Shown: piece by piece, positions 35,558 to 44,528 of the stretch | How positions within the stretch are numbered: position 1 is the stretch's first letter | Layout of the letters: each line of letters opens with the position of its first letter | Origin: Alcaligenaceae bacterium | GTDB lineage: Bacteria > Pseudomonadota > Gammaproteobacteria > Burkholderiales > Burkholderiaceae_B | NCBI GenBank assembly: GCA_029265795.1 | Contig: JAJUGV010000014.1 | Location: 1 to 44,528 of the forward strand | DNA length: 44,528 bases | Direction: 5' to 3' | Notes under the pieces: model-generated | What the model saw: only the letters and a program-made list of their open reading frames with translations | The model's database searches: none | What the model was told of the DNA's origin: nothing | Position numbers and translations under genes: made by a program

Positions 35558-36925
35558 ATGACGCATACATCTGGTCATTTGCATCTGGCGGCATTCGCCG
35601 CAGCCGGTCCCGTTTCGGGCAATCATGGCGGATGGCGCTACCCCGGCGCTGACAGCAATATCGTGTCGCCGCACTATTACAGCCGCATTGCCCGGTCGCT
35701 GGAAGCGGCCTGCTTCGATCTGCTCTTCATCGCCGACATACTGGCGGTGCCCGACCGGCTGGACGGTTCTACGGACAGCCAACTGCGCTACGGCGCTCTG
35801 GGTGCCCTGCGGCTTGATCCACTGGCCGTGCTATCACTGATCGCCGGGCAGACACGCCATCTGGGCCTGGCGGCCACCATATCGACCACCTATTTTCATC
35901 CTTACCATGTAGCTCGTGCACTGGCTACGCTCGACCATCTGAGTGAAGGACGCGCCGCATGGAATATCGTCACGTCCTTCCAACAGGCGGAAGCGCGTAA
36001 CTTCGGGTTGGCGGACCATCTGGCCAAGGATCAACGCTACGACCGCGCAGACGAATTCATGGAGGTGGCCTGCAAGTTGTGGAACAGCTGGGCGCCGGAC
36101 GCGCTGGTACGAGACGCCGATACCCCCTTGTTTGCGGATCCCACCAAGGTCGAGGCCATACGGCACGAGGGGCAGTGGTTCAATGTGCAGGGTCCGCTCA
36201 ACGTGAGCCGGTCACCACAGGGGCGTCCGGTCTTCATTCAGGCGGGTGCCTCTGCCCGTGGTAAGAAATTCGCCGCACGCTGGGCTGATGTCATCTTCGT
36301 CACTCACGCCTCGCTGGAGTCGGCCAAGGCTTTTTACCAGGAGATGAAGGCTCTAGCCGCGCAGCAGGGGAGGGATCCCTCCACGCTGAAGATATTTCCG
36401 GGTATCGCGCCGCTTACTGGTGAAACCAAGGAAATCGCGCTGGCCAAGAATGCTGTGCTGACCGACCTGTCCGAGGCTCGCGCAGGGTTGTCGACCCTGG
36501 CCTACCACCTGGATATCGACTTGGGACAGTTCCCGCAGGATGAGCGCTTGCCCGTGGTGGATCAGCCCGGCGTGCACGGCCACTATCGGGAAGTCGCCGA
36601 ACTCACGCAGAAGCGGGGCATGTCGCTCACCCAAATCGGCAAGCAATATGGTATCAAGACCAACCGTGACTTCATCGGCGACTACCGCTATGTCGCCGAT
36701 CGCATTGAGGAGTGGTTCACCGCCGGCGCATGTGACGGCTTCATGATCCAGTTCCCGTACTTCCCAGCCGGCCTGGATGACTTCGCCCAACTTGTCGTGC
36801 CGGAACTGCAGCGTCGTGGACTGTTCAGGACGGAATATGCGCCCGGCACCCTGCGCGAGCGGCTGGGCTTACCGCAAGTTGAGCATCATGCGGCAGCGCA
36901 GACCGCGTCAGAGGCATACGCATAA
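35558..36925 (+). CDS. Flavin-dependent monooxygenase, NtaA/SnaA/DszA family (LLM class)
   Basis: A bacterial luciferase-like oxidoreductase of 455 residues, the length typical of the NtaA/SnaA/DszA group. These use reduced FMN supplied by a separate reductase to oxidise nitrogen- or sulfur-containing substrates (for example nitrilotriacetate or dimethyl sulfide). Recognisable blocks include FDLLFIADILAVP, LDHLSEGRAAWNIVTS (about residues 125-140), PQGRPVFIQAGASARGKKFAARWADVIF and a C-terminal CDGFMIQFPYFPAGLDDF. The true substrate cannot be assigned. AAGGAAAG precedes the ATG. It is in an operon with the Bug receptor, and no flavin reductase is encoded in the window. Confidence 0.88.
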   Translation: MTHTSGHLHLAAFAAAGPVSGNHGGWRYPGADSNIVSPHYYSRIARSLEAACFDLLFIADILAVPDRLDGSTDSQLRYGALGALRLDPLAVLSLIAGQTRHLGLAATISTTYFHPYHVARALATLDHLSEGRAAWNIVTSFQQAEARNFGLADHLAKDQRYDRADEFMEVACKLWNSWAPDALVRDADTPLFADPTKVEAIRHEGQWFNVQGPLNVSRSPQGRPVFIQAGASARGKKFAARWADVIFVTHASLESAKAFYQEMKALAAQQGRDPSTLKIFPGIAPLTGETKEIALAKNAVLTDLSEARAGLSTLAYHLDIDLGQFPQDERLPVVDQPGVHGHYREVAELTQKRGMSLTQIGKQYGIKTNRDFIGDYRYVADRIEEWFTAGACDGFMIQFPYFPAGLDDFAQLVVPELQRRGLFRTEYAPGTLRERLGLPQVEHHAAAQTASEAYA

Positions 36926-36961
36926 AAGAGCCGCCTTCTTCAACACCAGTGAAGAAGGCGG
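36924..36961 (-). terminator. Intrinsic terminator of maeB
   Basis: CCGCCTTCTTCA (36931-36942) pairs with TGAAGAAGGCGG (36950-36961), a perfect 12-bp stem with a 7-base loop. On the minus strand it is followed by CTCTTTTATG. It also serves the convergent monooxygenase gene as a possible hairpin, though with no T run on the plus strand. Confidence 0.85.
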
Positions 36962-36976
36962 GGACTTGAACGCGGT

Positions 36977-39268
36977 TTAGCGTGCTTCCTGTTCCTGCTG
37001 CGCATCCACAACGGCAAGTGCCGTCATGTTGACGATACGACGTACGGTGGCGCTGGTAGTGAGAATGTGCACCGGCCGGGCCGCCCCGAGCAGAATTGGA
37101 CCCATGGCCACGCCATTTGCTCCAGTCATCTTGAGCGTGTTGTAGGTAATGTTGCCGGCGTCAAGATTGGGAAGAATCAGGAGATTGGCGGGGCCCTTCA
37201 GCTGTGAATCGGGGTAGGCGCGCAGGCGAATGCTTTCTGACAATGCCGCATCAGCGTGCATTTCACCATCGACTTCCAGGCCCGGCGCCCGTTCCGCCAC
37301 CAGCCGACGCGCTTCCGCCATCTTGAGCGAAGACGCGGTGGGGCGGCTGCCAAAGTTTGAGTGTGACAGTAACGCGATCTTCGGGACCACGCCGAAACGC
37401 TCGACTTCCGCAGCCGCTTGAATCGTCATGTCGGCAAGTTCTTCCGCGGTGGGGTCTTCATTCACATGCGTGTCGCAGATGAATAGCGTCTGAGTGGGCA
37501 GCGTCAGGACGTTCATTGCAGCCAGAGTCCGGGCACCCGGCTTCAGGCCGATGACTTCCTGTACGTAGCGAAGCTGGTTGTCATACTTGCTGGACACGCC
37601 GCAAATCAGGGCATCGACATCGCCTCGCTGCAGCAGCATCGCGCCAATCAGCGTGTTGTGCTTGCGAATCATCGATTTCGCGATGTCAGGTGTTACCCCG
37701 GCACGGCCACGCAGCTTGTAGTATGCCTGCCAGGTTTCATTGAAGCGCTCGTCTGATTCGGGATTTACGATTTCGCAATCCACACCCGGCTGGATACGCA
37801 GAGCAAATTTTTGAATGCGCATCTCAATGACGGCAGGACGCCCAATCAGTACGGGAATGGCCAGCCGCTCGTCGATGACGGTCTGCGCAGCCCGCAGTAC
37901 GCGCTCGTCTTCGCCGTCGGCGTAGGCAACGCGCTTGGGGTCCGACTTCGCTTGCATGAAAAGCGGGCGCATCAGCTGGCCGGTTCGGTAGACCAGACCC
38001 ATCAGCCTCTGACGGTAGCTTTCCATGTCTTCGATGGGGCGGCGCGCGACACCGGAATCCATGGCGGCCTGCGCGACGGCCGGCGCCACCTTAATGATCA
38101 GGCGCGGGTCGAAAGGCTTGGGAATAATATATTCCGGGCCGAAGGATAGATCCTGACCGGCATAGGCGGTGGCCACCTCATCATTGGGCTCGGCTTCCGC
38201 CAATTCGGCGATCGCCCGCACGCAGGCCAGCTTCATCTCTTCATTGATAACTGTGGCGCCGACGTCCATTGCGCCACGGAAAATGAAAGGGAAGCACAGG
38301 ACGTTGTTGACCTGATTGGGGTAATCGGAGCGGCCGGTCGCAATAATGCAGTCGGGCCGGGCCTCCTTTGCGATCTCGGGGCGGATTTCCGGTTCTGGAT
38401 TGGCAAGAGCGAGAATGAGCGGCTTAGGCGCCATGCTCTTGACCATGTCGGCGGTGAGTACGCCCGGTGCAGAGCAGCCTAAAAATACATCGGCATTTAC
38501 GCAGACATCGGCCAGTGTGCGGGCGTCCGTGCGCTGCGCATAGCGGGCTTTGTTCGCCTCCATATTGGCTTCGCGGCCTTCGTAAATGACGCCACGCGAA
38601 TCCACGACATAGATGTTTTCACGCTTGATGCCCAGATGTATGAGCAGGTCGAGACAGGCGATCGCCGCCGCCCCCGCCCCCGAGCACACCAGCTTGACCT
38701 CGTCCATTTTCTTGCCGACGATTTTTAACCCGTTAAGGATTGCGGCGGAAGAAATGATTGCTGTGCCATGTTGGTCGTCGTGAAAAACCGGGATTTTCAT
38801 GCGCTCGCGCAGCTTCTTTTCAATATAGAAGCATTCCGGCGCTTTGATGTCTTCCAGGTTGATACCGCCTAACGTCGGTTCCAGTGCAGCGATGATATCG
38901 ACCAATTTGTCGGGATCGTTTTCGTTCAGTTCAATATCGAAAACGTCGATGCCCGCAAATTTTTTGAAAAGGCAGCCTTTGCCCTCCATGACCGGCTTGG
39001 CAGCCAGCGGCCCGATATTGCCCAGCCCCAAAACGGCAGTACCATTGGTAATAACGCCCACCAGGTTGGAACGTGATGTGTACTTGGCCGCAGCATCTTC
39101 GCCACCGGCGTGAATATTCATGCAGGCATACGCCACACCTGGTGAATAGGCAAGTGAAAGATCATCTTGGTTGGCCAGCGGTTTGGTCGGCATGACCGAA
39201 ATCTTGCCCGGAGTGGGAACCGCGTGATAATCCAGCGCGAGTTTCTCCAGATCGTCGTTGGCGTGCAT
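36977..39268 (-). CDS. maeB: NADP-dependent malic enzyme with phosphotransacetylase-like domain
   Basis: Decarboxylates malate to pyruvate, yielding NADPH. It has 763 residues, the length of the MaeB fusion class. The malic enzyme part (about residues 1-430) has [10 protein letters not shown], the FHDDQHGTA metal site, the GAGAAAIAC nucleotide-binding loop and [21 protein letters not shown]. The C-terminal part (about 435-763) resembles phosphotransacetylase and is usually regulatory, responding to acetyl-CoA; whether it is catalytic here cannot be said. GGAG lies 10 bases before the ATG. It is divergent from odhA, with 314 bases between, and ends at a strong terminator. Confidence 0.95.
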   Translation of the reverse strand: MHANDDLEKLALDYHAVPTPGKISVMPTKPLANQDDLSLAYSPGVAYACMNIHAGGEDAAAKYTSRSNLVGVITNGTAVLGLGNIGPLAAKPVMEGKGCLFKKFAGIDVFDIELNENDPDKLVDIIAALEPTLGGINLEDIKAPECFYIEKKLRERMKIPVFHDDQHGTAIISSAAILNGLKIVGKKMDEVKLVCSGAGAAAIACLDLLIHLGIKRENIYVVDSRGVIYEGREANMEANKARYAQRTDARTLADVCVNADVFLGCSAPGVLTADMVKSMAPKPLILALANPEPEIRPEIAKEARPDCIIATGRSDYPNQVNNVLCFPFIFRGAMDVGATVINEEMKLACVRAIAELAEAEPNDEVATAYAGQDLSFGPEYIIPKPFDPRLIIKVAPAVAQAAMDSGVARRPIEDMESYRQRLMGLVYRTGQLMRPLFMQAKSDPKRVAYADGEDERVLRAAQTVIDERLAIPVLIGRPAVIEMRIQKFALRIQPGVDCEIVNPESDERFNETWQAYYKLRGRAGVTPDIAKSMIRKHNTLIGAMLLQRGDVDALICGVSSKYDNQLRYVQEVIGLKPGARTLAAMNVLTLPTQTLFICDTHVNEDPTAEELADMTIQAAAEVERFGVVPKIALLSHSNFGSRPTASSLKMAEARRLVAERAPGLEVDGEMHADAALSESIRLRAYPDSQLKGPANLLILPNLDAGNITYNTLKMTGANGVAMGPILLGAARPVHILTTSATVRRIVNMTALAVVDAQQEQEAR

Positions 39269-39582
39269 GAGTCAGATACTCCAAAAATGAAATAAAAACA
39301 TCAGATGGAGCAAGAATATCATTCTGAGAAAATGCGGCAGCGCAGCATTTTTGAGAGAGTGTTTGCTTAAGCCAACGAAACCCTATTTGGGAAGCGTCGT
39401 CGCAGCCTGTTCGTTACGAATCATTCAAGCTGGGGGTTATACTAAGGGCACTATACGGCACGTTGGGCCGCCGTATGCCCGTTACCTTCTGTCCTCCGCT
39501 ATCCGCTATTCGGTTAGGCCGTGTCGCGGAAGGTTGTCCTGCACATAAACGAGCGAGACGCTCGGCTAGGTGAAGCGAATAT
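39269..39582. other. Divergent intergenic region between maeB and odhA
   Basis: A 314-base gap. The most plausible odhA promoter has TATACT at 39438-39443, with a poor -35 (TTACGA) 18 bases before it, predicting a leader of about 130 bases. Just before the odhA ribosome-binding site (GGTGAAG, about 39569) is a hairpin, CGAGCG-AGA-CGCTCG (39550-39564). The acnB/mdh 19-bp element is not present here. No gene was found. Confidence 0.5.
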
Positions 39583-42453
39583 ATGTCATCTGAAAAAGAG
39601 CTTTTGGCCACTTCCTACTTGTTTGGAAGCAATGCGCCGTACGTCGAGGAATTGTACGAAGCCTATCTCGATAATCCCGGCTCCGTACCTGAACATTGGC
39701 GCGATTATTTCGATCAGCTGCAGAACTTGCCCGCACCGGGCGGCTCCGAACAGACGCGCGACCAGGCCCACGCACCTATCGTGGAGTCCTTTGCGCAGCG
39801 CGCTAAGGCGAACGCATTCATTTCGCATGTGTCCGAGCCTGATCTTTCCGTGGCCAGCAAGCAAATTTCGGTGCAGTCGCTTATTGCGGCCTACCGTTCG
39901 CTGGGCGTGCGCGTCGCCAACCTCGACCCGCTGCAGCGTAGCGAGCGGCCGGTCATCCCTGAGCTCGACCCCGCATTCTATGGTTTAAGCGAAGCTGACC
40001 TTGATCGGGTCTACGCTGCCACGAACACCTATTTCACCAAGGCTGATTCCATGACCTTGCGTGATCTGCTCAAGGCGCTGCGCGATACCTATTGCCGCAG
40101 CATCGGGGCGGAGTTCATGCATATCTCGAATCCCACAGCGAAGCGTTGGATTCAGGAACGCCTCGAGTCGACCTACGGCACACCGTCCTTCAACGCCGAA
40201 GAGAAGCGCAATATTTTGCAGCAGCTCACCGAGGCCGAGGGCCTTGAGCGCTACCTGCACACTAAATATGTAGGTCAGAAGCGCTTCTCGCTCGAGGGCG
40301 GTGAAAGCTTCATTGCGGCTATGGACGAAGTCGTCAACCACGGTGGCGCCAGCGGCGTACAAGAAATCATCGTGGGGATGGCTCACCGCGGTCGTCTGAA
40401 TATGCTGGTCAACATCATGGGTAAGATGCCTGCCGACCTCTTCGCTGAGTTCGAAGGCAAGCATCCAGATGGTCTGACCGACGGCGACGTTAAGTACCAC
40501 AACGGATTCTCCAGCGACCTTTCCACCCGTGGGGGCCCTGTACATCTGTCACTGGCCTTCAACCCGTCGCACCTTGAGATCGTTAACCCGGTGGTCGAGG
40601 GCAGCACCCGTGCCCGTCAGGATCGCCGTGGTGACACCGAAGGCAAGCAAGTGCTGCCCGTGCTGGTGCACGGTGACGCCGCCTTCGCCGGCCAGGGTGT
40701 GGTCATGGAGACTCTCAACCTGGCTCAGACGCGCGGTTACGGCACCGGTGGCACGCTGCATATCGTCATCAATAACCAGATCGGCTTTACCACCTCCGAT
40801 CCGCGCGACACGCGCTCCACGCTGTACTGCACCGACGTGGTGAAGATGATCGAAGCTCCCGTCTTCCACGTGAACGGCGATGACCCTGAAGCAGTCGTAT
40901 TCGTCACTCAGCTGGCCCTTGATTACCGCATGAAGTTCAACCACGACGTAGTGGTTGATATCGTCTGCTTCCGCAAGCTGGGTCACAACGAGCAAGACAC
41001 TCCTTCGCTCACGCAGCCGCTCATGTACAAGAAGATCGGCAAGCACCCGGGCACCCGCAAGCTGTACGCCGACAAACTTGTCGCACAAGGCGTGTTGCAG
41101 CCTGAAGAGCCCGACACCATGGTCAAGGCTTATCGTCAGTTGCTTGATGATGGTCAGCGCACCATTGAGCCGGTTCTTACCGATTTCAAGAGCAAGTACG
41201 CGACTGACTGGACCCCTTTCCTGGATGCTAAGTGGACCGACCACGCCGATACCGGTGTGCCGCTGGCAGAACTTAAGCGTATCGGTGAAAAACTCACCAC
41301 CGTCCCAGAAGGCTTCACGGTCCACCCGCTGGTCAACCGTCTGCTGAACGACAGGCGCGCCATGGCTCGTGGCGAAGCCCGAGTTGACTGGGGCATGGGC
41401 GAACACCTGGCGTTTGCCACGCTGGTCGCCAGTGGATACCCCGTGCGTATCACCGGCCAGGACTCTGGTCGCGGTACCTTTACTCATCGCCATGCGGTGT
41501 TGCACGACCAGAACCGCGAGCGCTGGGACGACGGCTCCTACATTCCGCTGCAGAACGTCTCCGAGAATCAGGCTCCGTTCACTGTCATCGATTCGGTGCT
41601 GTCCGAAGAAGCAGTGTTGGCGTTCGAGTATGGCTATGCTGCCGCCGAGCCCAACACACTGACCATCTGGGAAGCCCAGTTCGGTGACTTCGTCAACGGT
41701 GCTCAAGTCGTCATCGACCAGTTCATCACCTCCGGCGAAGCCAAGTGGGGTCGCCACTGTGGTCTTACGATGATGCTGCCGCATGGCTACGAAGGTCAGG
41801 GTCCCGAGCACTCCTCGGCCCGTATCGAACGCTTCCTGCAGCTTTGCGCCGACAACAATATCCAGTGTGTGCAGCCCACCACCGGTGCGCAGATCTTCCA
41901 TCTGCTGCGTCGCCAGATGATCCGTCAGTTCCGCAAGCCGCTGGTCATCTTCACGCCCAAGTCGCTGCTGCGTAATAAAGAAGCGACTTCGCCGCTCGAG
42001 GATCTCGCCAACGGTACCTTCCAGACGGTCATCGGTGAAACCGACAGCACGATCGATCCGGCAGGCGTGACCCGTCTGATCGTTTGCTCCGGCAAGGTCT
42101 ACTACGACCTGGTCAATGCCCGCAAGGAAGCCGGCCGCAGCGATATCGCCATTCTGCGTATCGAACAGCTGTATCCTTTCGGACACAAGGCTTTCGAGGC
42201 AGAGTTCAGCAAGTATCCGAACGTCAAGGAAGTCGTCTGGGCGCAGGACGAACCGCAGAATCAGGGCCCCTGGTTCTACATTCAGCATCACCTGTACGAG
42301 CACATGACAGAAGGCCAGAAGCTTGGCTACGCAGGCCGTCCCGCTTCGGCATCGCCCGCGGTGGGTTACTTGGCCAAGCACGTTGAACAACAACGCGCTT
42401 TGCTTGACGCCGCGATGGCCGCCAAGTTCAAGGGCTTCACGCTGAGCAAGTAA
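39583..42453 (+). CDS. odhA: 2-oxoglutarate dehydrogenase E1 component
   Basis: Thiamine-diphosphate-dependent decarboxylase of the 2-oxoglutarate dehydrogenase complex, also called sucA. It has 956 residues, the normal length. The N-terminal segment SYLFGSNAPYVEELYEAYLDNP is the conserved E1o tail that binds E2. The thiamine-binding site includes VHGDAAFAGQGVVMETLN and IVINNQIGFTTSDPRDTR, and the catalytic histidine region is MAHRGRLNMLVNIMGK. The C-terminal pyrimidine-binding domain has SGQDSGRGTFTHRHAVL-like sequence and PHGYEGQGPEHSSARIERFLQ. It heads an odhA-odhB-lpdA operon, the E2 gene starting 42 bases later. Confidence 0.97.
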   Translation: MSSEKELLATSYLFGSNAPYVEELYEAYLDNPGSVPEHWRDYFDQLQNLPAPGGSEQTRDQAHAPIVESFAQRAKANAFISHVSEPDLSVASKQISVQSLIAAYRSLGVRVANLDPLQRSERPVIPELDPAFYGLSEADLDRVYAATNTYFTKADSMTLRDLLKALRDTYCRSIGAEFMHISNPTAKRWIQERLESTYGTPSFNAEEKRNILQQLTEAEGLERYLHTKYVGQKRFSLEGGESFIAAMDEVVNHGGASGVQEIIVGMAHRGRLNMLVNIMGKMPADLFAEFEGKHPDGLTDGDVKYHNGFSSDLSTRGGPVHLSLAFNPSHLEIVNPVVEGSTRARQDRRGDTEGKQVLPVLVHGDAAFAGQGVVMETLNLAQTRGYGTGGTLHIVINNQIGFTTSDPRDTRSTLYCTDVVKMIEAPVFHVNGDDPEAVVFVTQLALDYRMKFNHDVVVDIVCFRKLGHNEQDTPSLTQPLMYKKIGKHPGTRKLYADKLVAQGVLQPEEPDTMVKAYRQLLDDGQRTIEPVLTDFKSKYATDWTPFLDAKWTDHADTGVPLAELKRIGEKLTTVPEGFTVHPLVNRLLNDRRAMARGEARVDWGMGEHLAFATLVASGYPVRITGQDSGRGTFTHRHAVLHDQNRERWDDGSYIPLQNVSENQAPFTVIDSVLSEEAVLAFEYGYAAAEPNTLTIWEAQFGDFVNGAQVVIDQFITSGEAKWGRHCGLTMMLPHGYEGQGPEHSSARIERFLQLCADNNIQCVQPTTGAQIFHLLRRQMIRQFRKPLVIFTPKSLLRNKEATSPLEDLANGTFQTVIGETDSTIDPAGVTRLIVCSGKVYYDLVNARKEAGRSDIAILRIEQLYPFGHKAFEAEFSKYPNVKEVVWAQDEPQNQGPWFYIQHHLYEHMTEGQKLGYAGRPASASPAVGYLAKHVEQQRALLDAAMAAKFKGFTLSK

Positions 42454-42495
42454 CTTTACTCACAGAAATTCAAAACTCCAGAAACGGATACCAAT

Positions 42496-43704
42496 ATGGC
42501 AATTACTGATGTACTCGTACCCCAGCTTTCCGAGTCGGTTTCGGAAGCAACCCTGCTCGAATGGAAGAAACAGCCGGGCGAAGCGGTGGAAATCGATGAA
42601 ATTCTGATCGAAGTCGAAACCGACAAGGTCGTACTGGAAGTGCCGGCACCCGCAGGCGGGGTCCTGAAGGAAATCGTTAAGGGTGACGGCGCAACGGTCA
42701 CTTCCGGCGAAGTCCTTGCACGCATCGACTCCGAAGCCCAGCCCACAGCTGCCGCTCCTGCGGCTGAAGCACCGGCTGCCGAGGCACCGGCGGCAGCACC
42801 TGCCGCAGCGGCTCCCGTTGCTGCCGCCATCACATCCCCCGCAGCCGGCAAGATCCTGGCGGAAAAGGGGGTGGATCCGGCTACCGTCGAAGGCACCGGC
42901 CGTGGTGGACGCATCACCAAGGGCGACGCCCTGGCCGCCGGCAGCGCTCCCGCCGCCAAGCCTGCTGCTGCACCCGTTGCGCCGCCCACGCTGTCGCTCG
43001 ATGGTCGTCCCGAGCAGCGCGTACCCATGAGCCGTCTGCGTGCCCGCGTGGCCGAGCGCCTGCTTCAGTCGCAGCAGGAAAACGCCATTCTCACCACGTT
43101 CAACGAAGTCAATATGCAGGCTGTCCTGGATCTGCGCAAAAAGTACAAGGACAGCTTCGAGAAGGAACACGGCGTCAAGCTGGGCTTCATGTCGTTCTTC
43201 GTGAAGGCCGCCGTCGCTGCACTCAAGAAATACCCGATCGTCAACGCTTCGGTCGATGGCAAAGACATCATCTACCACGGTTACTTTGATATCGGTATCG
43301 CTGTGGGCAGCCCGCGCGGCCTGGTGGTGCCTATTCTGCGCAATGCCGACCAAATGTCCATTGCCGACATCGAAAAGACCATCGCTGACTTCGGCGCGCG
43401 GGCCCGTGACGGCAAACTGACGCTCGAAGAGCTCACCGGCGGTACGTTCTCCATTTCCAACGGTGGTGTGTTCGGTTCGATGCTGTCCACCCCCATCATC
43501 AACCCGCCGCAGTCGGCTATCCTGGGTATCCACGCCACGAAGGAGCGCCCGGTTGTGGAAAATGGCCAGATCGTCATCCGCCCCATGAACTACCTGGCCC
43601 TGTCCTACGACCACCGCATCATTGACGGTCGCGAGGCCGTGCTGGCGCTGGTGGCCATGAAAGAAGCACTTGAGGATCCGCAGCGCCTGCTGCTGGACGT
43701 CTAA
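42496..43704 (+). CDS. odhB: 2-oxoglutarate dehydrogenase E2 component (dihydrolipoyllysine succinyltransferase)
   Basis: Core of the 2-oxoglutarate dehydrogenase complex, also called sucB; transfers succinyl groups from lipoamide to CoA. It has 402 residues. The lipoyl domain (about 1-77) carries Lys44 in [11 protein letters not shown]. An Ala/Pro-rich flexible linker (about 78-112) leads to the E3-binding domain ([22 protein letters not shown]). A second Ala-rich linker precedes the catalytic domain (about 178-402), which ends with the active-site motif [13 protein letters not shown]. All functional residues are intact. A terminator-like hairpin separates it from the E3 gene. Confidence 0.97.
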   Translation: MAITDVLVPQLSESVSEATLLEWKKQPGEAVEIDEILIEVETDKVVLEVPAPAGGVLKEIVKGDGATVTSGEVLARIDSEAQPTAAAPAAEAPAAEAPAAAPAAAAPVAAAITSPAAGKILAEKGVDPATVEGTGRGGRITKGDALAAGSAPAAKPAAAPVAPPTLSLDGRPEQRVPMSRLRARVAERLLQSQQENAILTTFNEVNMQAVLDLRKKYKDSFEKEHGVKLGFMSFFVKAAVAALKKYPIVNASVDGKDIIYHGYFDIGIAVGSPRGLVVPILRNADQMSIADIEKTIADFGARARDGKLTLEELTGGTFSISNGGVFGSMLSTPIINPPQSAILGIHATKERPVVENGQIVIRPMNYLALSYDHRIIDGREAVLALVAMKEALEDPQRLLLDV

Positions 43705-43725
43705 TGTCCTCAATCGCCTGATCAG

Positions 43726-43777
43726 CCCCGGCGTGGCCCGGTATGGGTGTATCCCACTCCGGGTCGCCGGGGTTTTT
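43726..43777 (+). terminator. Terminator-like hairpin between odhB and lpdA (possible attenuator)
   Basis: CCCCGGCG (43726-43733) pairs with CGCCGGGG (43765-43772), enclosing a second stem, CCCGG (43737-43741) with CCGGG (43759-43763). The hairpin is followed directly by TTTTT. It starts 22 bases after the odhB stop codon and 57 bases remain to the E3 start, so it may let only part of transcription reach lpdA. Confidence 0.8.
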
Positions 43778-43833
43778 CCTGGGCGCAATGCAGATCGCTT
43801 CTCCTGATTCAACCTCAAAGACAGAGAAACAAC

Positions 43834-44528
43834 ATGGCAAAACAATTCGACCTCGTCGTGATCGGAGCCGGCCCCGGCGGCTACATCGCGGCAATCCGTG
43901 CAGCACAATTGGGCATGTCCGTCGCCTGCGTCGATGCCTGGACGAATGACGACGGTAAGCCGGCTCCGGGCGGCACCTGCACCAACGTGGGTTGCATCCC
44001 CTCTAAGGCCCTGCTGCAGTCCTCCGAGCACTTCGAACAAGCTAAGCACCATTTTTCCGATCATGGCATCGAAGTTAAGGGCGTCAGCCTCAAGCTCGAG
44101 AAACTTATCGGTCGCAAAGACACCGTCGTTAAGCAGAATAACGACGGCATTTTGTACCTGTTCAAGAAGAACAAGGTGAGCTTCTTTCACGGTACCGGCT
44201 CGTTCTCCGGCAAGGTCGACGGTGGCTGGTCCATCAAGGTCGACGGCAAGGACGAAGAAGAACTCGTGGGTAAGCATGTCATCGTCGCCACCGGCTCATC
44301 GCCGCGCCAGTTGCCGGGGCTCGAGTTCGATGAAACGACGGTGCTGTCCAACGACGGTGCCCTGCGCCTTTCTTCCGTACCCAAGAAGCTGGGCGTGATC
44401 GGCGGGGGCGTAATCGGTCTGGAACTGGGCAGCGTGTGGCGCCGCCTGGGTGCAGAAGTCACCGTTCTGGAAGCCATGCCGGAATTCCTGGCCGTGGCCG
44501 ATCAGCAGGTCGCCAAAGAAGCCCTTAA
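43834..44528 (+). CDS. lpdA: Dihydrolipoyl dehydrogenase (E3), 3' truncated by window edge
   Basis: FAD-dependent E3 component that reoxidises dihydrolipoamide and passes electrons to NAD; probably shared between 2-oxo acid dehydrogenase complexes. Only the first 231 codons are in the window, and the frame is open at the right edge. The N-terminal FAD-binding motif VVIGAGPGGYIAAIRAAQLG and the redox-active disulfide GGTCTNVGCIPSK (Cys49 and Cys54) are present. The second Rossmann motif, GVIGGGVIGLELGSVWRRLG, begins the NAD-binding domain at about residue 188. The ATG at 43834 follows CAGAGAAACAAC. It is the third gene of the odh operon, preceded by a terminator-like hairpin. Confidence 0.95.
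   Translation, partial: MAKQFDLVVIGAGPGGYIAAIRAAQLGMSVACVDAWTNDDGKPAPGGTCTNVGCIPSKALLQSSEHFEQAKHHFSDHGIEVKGVSLKLEKLIGRKDTVVKQNNDGILYLFKKNKVSFFHGTGSFSGKVDGGWSIKVDGKDEEELVGKHVIVATGSSPRQLPGLEFDETTVLSNDGALRLSSVPKKLGVIGGGVIGLELGSVWRRLGAEVTVLEAMPEFLAVADQQVAKEAL

Noticed and set aside
40549..42393. 614-residue open frame on the minus strand inside odhA
   Set aside because: Antisense shadow of odhA in a highly biased codon context; no ribosome-binding site or recognisable domain.
42460..44277. 605-residue open frame on the minus strand across odhB and lpdA
   Set aside because: It is entirely antisense to two clear core genes with intact motifs; the frame stays open because of high GC third-codon bias. 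The translation shows no family features.

Overview
The window is a chromosomal segment from a betaproteobacterium, most likely order Burkholderiales and probably family Alcaligenaceae (Bordetella/Achromobacter/Pusillimonas-like). The reasons are a gntR-sdhCDAB-sdhE-gltA cluster close to odhA-odhB-lpdA, a Bug-type (TctC) solute receptor, an EarP/arginine-32 EF-P pair, a DUF2863 gene, and a prpBC-acnD-prpF methylcitrate operon with a divergent sigma-54 activator. The genus is inference. No rRNA, tRNA, CRISPR array, prophage or intact insertion sequence was seen.

Layout. Positions 1-6084 hold a plus-strand oligopeptide-type ABC importer: receptor (cut by the left edge), two permeases and a fused double ATPase, all tightly coupled. 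A DUF1178 zinc-ribbon-like gene follows. On the minus strand, 6720-9773 is a small DUF2863-earP-efp operon. Next come two aconitases, acnA (9877-12582) and acnB (12715-15306), each its own unit and separated by a strong terminator. Then there is a small GNAT protein, a small membrane protein, and the propionate operon prpB-prpC-acnD-prpF-prpD (23883 down to 16275), with prpR divergent at 24129-26126. mdh (minus) is divergent from gntR-sdhC-sdhD-sdhA-sdhB-sdhE-gltA (plus, 27537-33328), which ends at an 18-bp-stem terminator. An accessory patch (33401-36925) carries an unknown gene, an OsmC protein, and a Bug receptor with a flavin monooxygenase. maeB (minus) and odhA-odhB-lpdA (plus, cut by the right edge) close the window.

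How the genes work together. The segment encodes most of the oxidative TCA cycle: citrate synthase, two aconitases, 2-oxoglutarate dehydrogenase E1/E2/E3, succinate dehydrogenase with its flavinylation factor, and malate dehydrogenase. It adds malic enzyme for pyruvate/NADPH supply and the 2-methylcitrate cycle, which turns propionyl-CoA plus oxaloacetate into pyruvate and succinate. Isocitrate dehydrogenase, succinyl-CoA synthetase, fumarase and prpE are not in the window.

Most of the window is conserved core metabolism, and I found no clearly novel system. The best non-routine signals are regulatory. A 19-bp element, TCTTATnTCTTATATAAGA, occurs twice, 3 bp upstream of the predicted -35 box of both acnB and mdh and in the same orientation; the mdh copy lies beside a GntR/UTRA regulator gene, suggesting a dedicated TCA regulon. 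A good -24/-12 promoter with upstream repeats precedes prpB. Large RNA hairpins lie inside the sdh, prp and odh operons. A protein of unknown function (DUF2863) precedes the EF-P rhamnosylation pair.
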